NCBI GenBank assembly: GCA_030142905.1
Contig: JASJOG010000042.1
Location: 994,501 to 1,058,500, forward strand
From: Heliopora coerulea
Lineage: Eukaryota > Cnidaria > Anthozoa > Scleralcyonacea > Helioporidae
Direction: 5' to 3'
Length of the DNA: 64,000 nt
Both the position numbers and the translations under genes were made by a program. Under the pieces are notes generated by a model. The model was not told where the DNA came from. It worked only from the letters and a program-made list of their open reading frames with translations, and did not search any database. Positions within the stretch are counted from its first letter, which is position 1; each line of letters opens with the position of its first letter. Below, piece by piece: positions 23,501-35,500 of this stretch.

Positions 23501-26500
23501 GGCGCATGTAATCAGCCCAGGAGAGTCCACGCACTAATATTCCTGCTTATGATTCGCTCCAGCTCGTTTTCAAGGCTCTCGTGAGTTTAATGCATACATA
23601 AGGAAGACGATCGCAAGGTATAAAATCGCACGTGTAACAGTACCTAATTTAAGGCTGGTTCACAATGGTCGTAAGGTGTTGTAAGGAGTCGCAAGAATTG
23701 CACGATTGATATGAATTGCAAGAAAATAGTTGTGCAACTGCTGGCGATAGTGGTGCACAATAACTTTGCAGTTGCGAGTCGATGACTCAAAATTTGAGGG
23801 ACAAAAAATCTCGCTAGATTTAGCGCGTTTCAGTAACTTTTTACGCTTCTTGGGCAAAAAATTTTTTGGCTTTCATTTGTCTACTGCCGTATAAACATGG
23901 TCGCATTCGATTCTAAACGAAGACCACTAAACTATTTGTTTAAGACATCCAATGCGTCGTAGAGCGACTAAAACACGGTGCACATTGTAATCTTTGGTCC
24001 CAAGAAGTCGCAAACAGTTGTTACGAGTTGCAATCGGATCGCAAAATTTTGACCTAGCCAAACTCTTGCGACTGCGACTGCAACTGTTGAGCGACTGCTG
24101 CGACAGCCACAGCTCCATGGTGCACAATCGTATCTAATCGTACTACCGTTGTATTGCAAGCTGTCGTTCAACCATTGTGAACCGGGCTTAAGAGCACTTG
24201 CGCAATCAGTCGATATTGGATAAAAACGCATTATTGAAAGATTGACAACCGCGCTTTTATGATGCAACTGCGTTGAAAATCAAAAAGTTTATATATTAGC
24301 TATATTGAATTGTAGTACTTATAATAATTATATCATTTATAATTCATGAAGAAAGAACAAAAGAACTTCAATGATGTCTACGAGTGATTGTCCAGGCGGA
24401 AATCGTAACTTTAATATAAATAGCAATCCCCAGCAGATTGTGCGAAGCATCGCCATATGTAAACATTAACAATTGCTTAAACAAAGAAGGCTAGAAGAGT
24501 TTAAAACATATTTATTGACCAACGTTTCGTTCCTACAAGTGACATCATCCGAGTGGAGATCAGGGATTACAACGAGATATATTTATATTAAACAAACAGT
24601 ACTGAATGACAATTAAGATGATATATTTACAACAGTAACGGAAATTGACAGGAGATAGCAGTAAGGTGATATCATAAATTAAAACCCATTCTTAACGGGA
24701 ATATTAGTTTTATGCCTCTTTCCCTTTTCTGATATCACCTTACTGCTGTCTCCTGTCAATTTCCGTTACTGTTGTAAATATATCATCTTAATTGTCATTC
24801 AATACTGTTTGTTTAATATAAATATATCTCGTTGTAATCCCTGATCTCCACTCTGATGGTGCTGCTTGTAGCGACGAAACGTTAGTCAATAAATATGTTT
24901 TAAACTCTTCTAGCCTTCTTTATTTAAGCCATTGTTTTTTTTTTAATATGGCGATACTTCGCACAATCTGCTGGGGATTGCTATTTATATTAAACCTCAA
25001 TGATGTTAAACATGGTAGCTTCGTAGTTATATGATATTCTTTTATACGCTCTCAAGCTGTTCTACTCAGAAAAACTTTCTGAGTCCCTAACGGGAATCGA
25101 ACCCTTAACCCCCATCTGAGTCCATGTAGCTCAATGGTTAGAGCATCTCACCGGCAATCAGAAGGTTACGGGTTCGATTCCCGTCAGGGACTCAGAAAGT
25201 TTTTCTGAGTAGAATAGCTTGAGAGCGTATAAAAGAACATCAAAAGAAGTTAAAGTTTAATGAGTTGTTGTTAGTGTGATACAACACACGTGTTGTATCG
25301 GAGATACAACTCCACTTTTACATGAACTTTTCGTGCTATTTACTCGGCTAAAATCGCCGGAATTGTCTCCATTTTTGAATAACACGAATGTTTACACAGG
25401 GACGGCGGAGTGGAATTTCGAGGAGGAGGGTGGAACTTGAGATGAAAATACAGCATTTTGTATGCTTCTCCAGGAAATTTCACAACGAGTGTTTTAAGAC
25501 ATAATTGTTTCAACATTACATTTAGAAAAAAAGCGGGGGTCTTGAGATAAAAATACAGCATTTTGTATGCTTCTCCGGGAAATATCACAACAATTGTTCT
25601 AAAACGTAGTTGTTACAACATTACATTTGGAAAAAAGTGGGGGCTACAGCCCCCGAAGTCCTCGGCTCCACCGTCCATGTTACATATATTTGTATCATAA
25701 GTACTTTACAATATTCGCGTCGGTATTGTGTCGGACATACAATCACTTGGCTTTGGCTCGTTCTTGGGTACCTGAAACAACGCTACCGCTCATATTGTAC
25801 TTCGATTACCTTTCTATTGACACGCTCTGTATAACTAGTATTTTTACTTTTAGAATCGCGCTGTAATGAAGTCAATGGATTTTTATCACACATGTTTATC
25901 AAAGAGCACCATAAACCAACAAGGCGATACTTATTTGAAAGATGTTATTAAAAGTCTTGGCGGTTCAAATTTAACTACAGTTAAATGGAATTCTACTGAA
26001 TATGATTTGAATAAAGTTATTCAGACAGCTTTTGGTCAATTTGGTGTCCAACCTTTTTTTAGCCTCAACACTTTTGCAGATTTTATAAACTCTTCGATTC
26101 GCAGGTTTGGGGTATGCAAGTGAAACACTGTTATTCTAATACTATTGTTGAAACTATCATTCCACATTCCCAATACCCATAACCATTTTCATTCTCATAC
26201 GATTAACATTACCCATACCATCACCGTTAAGGTTCGTTATTGTTATTGTTCCGGTAAGCGTTATTGTTGTTGTTATTGTTAGTGTTATCGTTACCGCCAT
26301 CGTCATCGTAATCGTTATCGTTATCGTTATCGTAATCCCAAAATCGTAATCTTGAAATCTAAACTCGTAATTTTGTAATTGGCTAGATATCATTTTCATT
26401 ATTATTATTATTATCATTTTCAATGTCATCGTCATGAGAAAAGTACAACGTACGTTTCAACCCTCTGAATAATACTCAGAATAATATGACAACAAAATTT

Positions 26501-29500
26501 ACTGATTAACCTTGCCAACGAAATTGAACTCGAAATATTGAGTTGACTTGAGTAGAGTTCAAACTCGCATTTTCGGGTTTCCGAACCACTGAACCTATCA
26601 GTTGAAGAGTCAACTGGGAACAATACTATCGTTTAATCAATTTCAAGTGTACGAGAGATGCTCACGACAACTTAACGTTTATACGTGAGGATGGGCAGTT
26701 TTCGAGTTGACTTTCGCAGGTTGTTGGTTAATCTTGAAAATTCCTCTTGACAAGAACAATGGTTTCGAATTAAACCTTACTGACGACTTGTTTCAAACAT
26801 ATATGAACCCTCTTCATCAGGCATTTTGCTAACTATTGAGATTTTTAAGTTTTTATTTTAAGTATGATACATCTAAAACGTTTGGGTCAATTAAGGTAAA
26901 TGAGAAGCATAAATAAAACCTAATTTGAGGAATCACCATTATCATCATTACGATCATCGTTATAGTTATGTTATCGTTATCGCTATCTCTATCGTTATCA
27001 GTAACAAAAAATTTTGTTATCAATAGTGACACACATTCTTATCACATAGTCACCAAAATTCAATGTACTGCTACCACTGTTCATATTATTTTGTAGCGCC
27101 AAGAATTAACGCCGAGTTATGTGTTTAACCATTTATTTACCTGGCAATTAACCCAAGTATAACTTGGTCATTACTCATGTTGGGAATTACGTATAACATT
27201 TGTCATTTTGCCGTGTTTTATATTCACATTTGTTGGCTCAATTACGAGATTTGTGGACCTTTTTTTAAGAGAATTCCCATCACGAATTTGTGGGTGAATG
27301 GGGCGCAACCCATTGAGAAATACAAAACAAAACAGATTCCGAAAAATAACATCTTGTGAACTCAAAATTCGAGTTAGAGCAAGACAAAAGTGAGACTGTA
27401 ATATTTCGACTTTATTGCAAATTCATCATCTAATCAACGTTAGATATTAGAAGTACTGCACATTAAATTCAATAAACCTGAATATAATTCAGGCCTAAAG
27501 GCCAGCAAAAACCTTGCACTTTTTACTTAGTCACTTTCTTTTCCTCTTGTCTGATCTTCACCATATCGCTTGCCAGACATAATGACCAGCGGTGAGTTTG
27601 TCAGCTTGTCGGCATAATGGCATCTGATATCCATCACCTGTTTGTCAACCATTGGTCTATCACCAGTAGCGTAACGGAACTACTGGGGGCCCTTAGTAGA
27701 TTTTCGTTCGGTGCCTCATCACTACCCTTGGTATAGACATACATTCCAAGACTTTTATCTCAATTGTTTTTACAGATTCATCGAGGGCCCCTTTGAGGTC
27801 GGGGGCCCTTAGGAGTTGCTCTAACCCTGACCATAGTCCGTAACGCCACTGTCTATCACGTGTAAATATTGTCGGGTCAGGGAGTGATAATTAATTCTAT
27901 CATGTAAATATAGTAGCGCGTTCGCTTTCTTCTCTTCCGGTGATGTCAAAGTCATATCGCATATATAGTCCTAGCATTTAGAATTGATGTAATTGAAATT
28001 AATTTTAGTCCTAGCCTTGTTTTTGTATTCATTCTGTCTGATGATGACTTCGCAATAAAGTCGAAATATTACAGTCTGACTTTTGTCTTGCTCTAACTCA
28101 AATTTTGAGTTCACAAGATGTTATTTTTCAGAATCTGTTGTTTTATATTTCTTGAAGTTGTCGGCTGGTTGTGGTTTCCATTGAAAAATTATTTGCGATT
28201 TGGCGTCAAATATAAATAGCCTCTCGATGTGGTAAAATAGTTATATCATTTACTTTGAACGTACAGGCTAAAATCCAACTGTCATTGTGATTTTTCGTCC
28301 ATCATCTATTAAAAATCACGCGCATTTTTCCCTTTACTTTATAAAAATTACCAACACGTAATAGCTCATTTATACGGCCATTGTGGCTATCAAGATTTCC
28401 CCGTCGTGATGTTTGAAATGTAAGCCACAAATATACTTTTAAAAATAGAAAAACTAACTTACTTTATTTGCATGACCATAGATTTCAGAAGGTGGAATTG
28501 TACTGGCAAACACATTTTATGTGGAAAAAAATTCCTCTGAAGCTTTTTATTCGAAGGTAGGGATTTTCTAGAATTGTGTTACAAGATGTACCTGAATTAA
28601 ATCGTTGACCATCATCGAGGTGTTTTGAACTTCTCTACTGGAGTATTTTTTACTATAATGACAGAAAATGGAGTGTATAAACCCAGTTTCATTCATTTAC
28701 GACAAAGTTTAAGCTATTCTGTGCACATTTGATAGTGCTCTCGACACATTCCCTGAGTAATTTGAAATGTGGATCAAGCCTAGCGCCTGATGAATCATGA
28801 AAACTAGGACGAAATTCAGGATACGAGGACATCACAGTAAACTCGATTTCCACTGGGACATCATGACATATCAATCTGATGGGTTCCCATTTCTTGGAAT
28901 CCAGCCTGACCATTCACGTTCAGTTAAAAAAAATTTAAGATTCTTCTCTACACGACATTTTGATCTTTAGGGGTAGATGAACGATCTTCAAGCTCGATAC
29001 TCAGAAAATGATTTCTGAGCCCCAGACGGAGATCGAACCCGCAACCTTCAACCGGTCATCAGAAGGTTGCGGGTTCGATCCCCGTCTGGGGCTCAGAAAT
29101 CATTTTCTGAGTATCGAGCTTGAAGATCGTTCATCTACCTCAATATATCCAAGCTCTCATGTTTCTCAAACATCAAACTGATTTTAATCTTTACAGACTA
29201 GAAATGCTTACCGACAGTACATGGTGGACGTAATGACTTTGTTTGGAGCTGACAAACAAGAGGCTCGGAAACAAATGTTACAGGTTTATCTCTTTGAAGA
29301 AAAAATCGCAGAGGTACGTGGTGTGCCAAAGAAAGTATGTTCGTTGAAATTTAAATAACTTTCAAGGCAGTGAATAATTAGAAAGAAGGAAAACTCGAAT
29401 GGTAATTGTACATAATCCGAGTTATATTAGAAAGTTTCGAAGATCCAAGTCAATCCAAATCGAATTTTTAAATATTCACCAAAGACTATACACCCATTCA

Positions 29501-32500
29501 AGTACATCTTTAGACTTTAGAACGAATTGATACATGACAGTTGCAAAGAAATAATTTACGTTGTTGTATGGGTAATAAAATTATTTTTGTCACATTATTA
29601 AATTCGCTAAATGGTTGGAAAAGCAAGGTGCTTTTTATGGCAGGATGGATCTGCATGTAGTAGTAGAGCGCTTTGAAGTATTTCACATCAGCTGAATTAG
29701 AGAAAAGAGGATTAGGATGGGTTTGAATCTGAATGGATTTGTAACAATTAAATTAAAATCAGCAACTGTTGGTCGGAACGTTTGAGAACTGATTTAAAAA
29801 CTAATTACGAAGAGTTAGAAATTTTTGAAGAATTTGTACAAAAAGTTGTTGTGGATTTTAGGTTATTCTTTTCCTTTCTATTCCTTTGTTTTTGGATTGG
29901 TTCGTCAAAATGAACTTGTCGATAAAGTCAATAAGTTCTCAGAACTGAAAATTAACAACAAACCAAAGAAATAACCATATAGTCGATGCTGTCCATTTAC
30001 AGATAAATAGTAGTATAGTACAATTAAAACTAAATGACCAACTCTTTCATAAAACGTGGGGTAAAACAAAGATAACATTCTAGGCATGGTCTATACGGGT
30101 CGAAGTATAATCAAGACGATCATTTATGAGTCTGCCTTAAAGTTATGTATCATGTATCAATTGTTCAGATGTGTGAACAGCATACATTAGTGGAATTAAA
30201 TAAAGAAATACAGAAAGGAATAAATTTATTGAGTTCAGCTATACTGACGAAAACTGGAACTGTATATTCAATGAATCACACAAATCATCATTGATTTTTT
30301 TCTTTTTTATTTCTTTTTCAGATCATCAAGAGTAACGAACGTGCTTCTCCAGGCATGGCAAGCCTCAGAACCTTATCTAACTACACAAACGTGAGTTAAA
30401 TGCACTTCAAGCTTCATCTTATAATACTGACAAATACTTAAACGTATGCGTTCTTCGTACTGTGTTAAACGCCCTAGAATTCTGGAATTGTAGACAAACA
30501 TTTCAGATAATTAAAGTAAGTAAAATGGAATTGTATTTATCTTTATTAAGTTAAAACTGAAGTCTTTCCCAAAGCATTCTTTACAAAGAACCGATTTAGT
30601 CATTTCTTTCAAATAATTCGTCTGAATGGTCTTTAAATGTCAAGAGGAAGGTCTGAATTGGAAAATTATCTCAACTGTGCATGGTCTCTAAATACAAACC
30701 AAGAAAAACTCTCGCTAGGAAATGAAAAGAAAAATGGGAAGAAATTTACACACGTACATGCATATTCAGGAGGAAGATTTGTACGGGTAAATATGGACTA
30801 CAACTAGAAAGGTTTTAATTAAATACCGATCGCTATCCCTTCATCAGCCGTCAGCGTTTCGTTACTTTTCCAAATGAAAATGCAAATTCAGTTTTCCTTT
30901 ACAAACCGCTTAATTGTTTCCTGTGTTTCAATTTCTTTATACAGTTTGATTGGCTTAAATTTTTAACGGCTTTAACTGCAAATCAAACATACAATTTAAC
31001 GGAAGATGAAGTTGTCCTTGTCAAAACGAAAGACTTGCTAAAAGATGTAATGGCGTTGATAAACAGCACTGACAAAGCGTAAGTAAACTAATAATTCCCA
31101 TGATGACAAACTAGCCACACAGCTGCTCATGTATAGGGACAGACCTGGAGAAAAAGTTGTGTATAAGTGCATGTAATATAATGATTCTGGTTTCCATTGA
31201 GAAATTATTCGCGATTTGGCGTCAAATGTAAATAGCCTCTCGATGTGGTAAAATAGTTATATCATTTACTTTGAACGTACGTGCTAAAATCCATCTGTCA
31301 TTGTGATTTTTCGTCAATCATCTATTAAAAATCACGCGCATTTTTCCTTTTACTTTACAAAAATTACCAACATGCAATAGGTCATAAACGGCCATTGTGG
31401 CAATCAAGATTTCCACGTCATGTTTAAAATGTATGCCACAAATATACTTTTAAAAATAGAAAAACTAACTTACTTTATTTGTATGATTGCATAAATAGTC
31501 CTAGCAATATAATGAACATGACATGACATGACATGACGTGACGTTTATAAAGGCTATATACGGTGACTTGAGGGCGAGGCCCGAAGTTTGATCTATCACT
31601 TAAACATCGAGGTCAAGGTAAATAACTGACAGGGGAGGACCCAGAACTTCCAGAAAGAGGGGGCACAAATTTTTTTTACTAATTTATGCCACAATCAGAC
31701 GTTTCAGAGGAACAATTTTTATGTTACTGTCCTTTCGCGGTGTTTTCTTGAATTTGAATTTCTTCTACTCGCCCTTTTTTTCTTTCCAGTATGTTCAGAT
31801 CTCTTTGAAAATAATCATCAATATTCTTGGTGGTGGACATGTTAAATGCTTGTGTTTTGTAACTAAGCAAAAAGTTACATGACAACTGATAAAAAGGGGG
31901 AGCGCGTCAGATGCGCCCACGCCCTAATCCACCCCTGACTGACTTATATTATCTGTGGTGAAGTTTCGAAAGAAGTATTGAATTTGTTCGGCAAACATAA
32001 TAGGAATGGCGAAATTGCAGCAGAAAGTTCATGAATGTCTGAATAAGGTTGATAAATTAGTTATCAACCTCGGGAGAACAAAAGAAACTGAGCCAACGTT
32101 GATTTAAGTGATGTAATCTTATTGTATGGAACTGAAAGTGACAAAACGTGACAGGTTATGAGGTGATACGAAACAATTTGAAATCTATAATACAAGTGTT
32201 TCTGAGAGTTTCTTATTAAAGTTCCATCTTACATTTAGCATCTTGTCAAACTACATTGCTTGGACAATTATTGAGAAAGTCATTGATCATTTGCCAGACA
32301 AGTATGGTGAAGCACATCTCTTGTACAAAAAAAGAATCAACGGAGAAACGTATGATGCCCAGGAGAGGTGGATAACTTGTTTTGAGGCAACAAAAAATGC
32401 ATTTCCAATGGCTATTGGCTTGATATTTGTGGATAAAAAATTAAGTTCAGAAGCCAAAGGAAGGGTATGGACCAACTAACTTAATTTTACCTGACCAGGC

Positions 32501-35500
32501 CTAACATAACACAACTTAACATGAATACCAAATTTCACTTTCGTAGCCTGTCTTCTGCAGTCTTAATCCACCTTATATACTTCTTTCAAGCATAATCGCA
32601 AGAAAACTTGATAATCGATTTAAATCCTTGCCTTGTTTTTGCTGGTAGGCGAGAGAGATATTTGAAGAAATAAGACATGAGTTTGTGAGAGAATTAACCA
32701 TTCAAACCTGGATGGACCAGGACACAAGAACAAAAGCGAAAGAGAAGGTGATTCAAAGAAACTATCTATACCAGTACTTGATTCTATGAAAGAGAATCTT
32801 TTCACTGTCATAAATTATTGACATTTGATTTCACTCTATATTTCGAGCGCATCAAGATGATTGTTTGGCCATTATTGAAAATTACTGCTTTTCACAAACG
32901 GAAAAAGATTACTACACCCCAAACACATACTCCGTGATTCACATTCATATTGCCACGTTTTGAATATCTAATATTCACAAGTGCCGCCATTTTTTTCATT
33001 CAGTACTAAATGCCTCCCTTCTTATTTGGTTTGTGAACAATGACGATGGTTTTTAAAGAAAACTGTATCTCCATATAGACCTCAGGAAAAGACGTTTGCT
33101 TACTGTTCTCTGGCAATAGATGCTGAAAGACTGATGCAAAAAATTTGAAAATCTCGGAAGTCGATGTATTTCAGATTATTATGATCATATTTCTAGGATT
33201 CGCCTGGTCAAAACCATAATGAAAATGCGCAATAAGACCCCCAAGCAAAATTCTGATGAACACAATATTTGGAAAAAAAAAACTCATGTAACCAAACACA
33301 ACCACCATATTACTTGTAATTTCGAATTGAACTCTCTGCCTGCATCGAAGTTCTCCTACTTACAATCATGTCGGTGCTCGACAGTTCTTATATCATATCC
33401 CAAAAAAACTGAAAATGCCAACCCTAGAACCTAATAACCATTATCAATTTATACATTCATCCATCCACCAACCTACCAACCCATCCACTTATCCATCAAT
33501 CCATCTTTCCGTCTGTCCATCCATTCATTCATTTATCCATCTATCTAAGTCATCTATTTCATCCATCCACTCATCCATCCATTTCATCCATCCATCCATC
33601 CCATCTATCCATCTATTCCATCTATCCCATCCATCCCATTCATCTCTCCACCCCATCCATCCATCCATCCATCTCATCCATCTTTTTGTCGTATGAATCT
33701 ATTTACGTACGTGTATGTATCTAAGTATGCACTCGCGCATTTATGTATGCATGTAATTACGTTATATGCACTAAGGTAGATAGGTAGGAGCGTAGGCACG
33801 TTTATATGTTTTAGGTAATTATTGTTCGGCAATAACCTACTATTTACATGACTTTACTTCAGGCTGAAGCGATGACTCTAGTTGTAGGCTACCCAGACTA
33901 CATTAAAGACGAAGAAAAATTAAATGAAAAATATAAAAAAGTAGGTTCATAGTTTTATTAATTTGAAATGTATTTATCCGAATGAGTGTCAACAAAGGCT
34001 GCGGAGACCACAGTTCCTCCTTAGTCTCGTGACACACCACGCACAACTACCCTATACCCTGACCGGTACCCCACGTAGCGATTGGGAGTTATTGTTCAGT
34101 CGTTGGGTAACTTCTCACAGATATTGAGTAATACTGGGTTAACCCTTTATTTCAGCTCCATGTGGATAGAACTTTTTAAATCTTGTACAATGCAATACCG
34201 TCCTTTGTCACGCAGGATGTCGCTCTATCATTACCTGACTTTAGCAGTAAGGAATTTCCTTGTCCGTTTAATCGCTGGCCTGTAAGGCCTGCCAAGCACG
34301 GAGACTCGAGCTCATCTGATAAAGAATGTATGAGGTGTTTTCACTGATGACATTAACAGTTATTTTCTATTTTTGCGTTTCTAAATCAAGATCCTGGTTG
34401 ACAAAAATAACTATTTGCAGACAGTCTTCAACATCAGAAAGCTTTCTTTTCAAGATAAAGTTTCTGTCTTGAAACTTCCCGCAGATAGAAATACGTAAGA
34501 TGGTTTTATTGTATATTAATGTATTGTTGATGTAATGATAAAATAACATTGATGTGGCAAGTTCTTCTAAATTAGTGGGTGAAAAACTGCTTCGATGAGT
34601 AGGTATTCTTGTACAACTCATCTCAAATTTTTGTACAACTCATCTCATTAATAATTCATGAGCAAAATACAAAGGAAATCAGTAGCGAGACGTAGTTTGG
34701 ATACCTGATCTTAACTAGCATAGAATTTCGTCAAATTTAAACCCAATTTTCTCTTTAAATACGGATTCGTTAGAGATGTAATCTATCATACACTCGAAAG
34801 TCGTGTTTCGTCAGATAATCAAACACTTCGAAGTTGGTCAAAAAAACTCGGGTATCGCCTCGTTTTTCAACTCACTTCTCGGTGCTTGGATATCTGATGA
34901 AACACCCCTTTCCTGTATGATATATTACAGAAACAATTAAGGAAGAAACCATGCACAAAGAAAACGATGGCTCAATCAATGTCATAAATTATGATACAGA
35001 TTTGTAGATACCGAGATATTGGGAGCAAAGGGAGATTGAGCCCCCAACTTTAGAATTTGGGGTGGCAGAGTTTTTTCGGTCGAAGAATGCAACATTTGTA
35101 CTTCAATTGTTAGGGGCTGATTACATAAACAATTTCAGTCCGGGCTGAAATTCCAACTCGGTTAACCGAGCTGAGGTTTCAGCCCGGCCTTCCGATAAAA
35201 TACTTGAAAAACAGAGCTCGCGATTTCATGAAGAAAGTTTCAGCCCGGTTTGAACTATTTGGGCAGAAAAATCCCACGTAATGGCACGAAAAATTCCAAC
35301 CCGGGCTGGAAAGATGATTGACAAGCGTGGGAAGACACAAATTGCCAAAACAACAAAGGCTACCGATAAATTCCTGCCTCGGTACACTTCCGATTTCAGT
35401 TTCAACCGGGGCTGAAATGTTTTATGTAATCAGGCCTTTATTTAACCGGGTCTGCCGGACTGAAATTTTCCCATGTAATTAGCCCCTTGAATGTTCACAT

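Larger units (their letters stand above)
23318..25853. other. intron 2 of gene 1, transposon-rich
   Basis: Holds a MITE (23649-24191), a hammerhead-like foldback (24378-24996), a tRNA-like foldback (25033-25241) and a 105-bp tandem duplication ending in a palindrome (25436-25654). No coding signal. Confidence 0.8.
26112..28481. other. intron 3 of gene 1
   Basis: GTTATC/GTTATT simple repeats (about 26230-26340), a foldback with hammerhead-like ends (27317-28151), a nested hAT-like MITE (27664-27851) and one copy of a 310-bp repeat running to the acceptor (28172-28481). Confidence 0.8.
31079..32238. other. intron 7 of gene 1
   Basis: Contains copy 2 of the 310-bp repeat (31187-31498), a short ACATG run and a hAT-like element (31630-31937). 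Confidence 0.8.

Noticed and set aside
26101..26104. Earlier donor AG|GTTTGG for gene 1 exon 3
   Set aside because: It would give phase 2 and a broken junction with exon 4; the donor at 26112 keeps phase 0, as in the paralogue.
33415..33696. Ser/His/Ile/Pro repeat open frame
   Set aside because: Translation of the CATC microsatellite inside intron 9 of gene 1.
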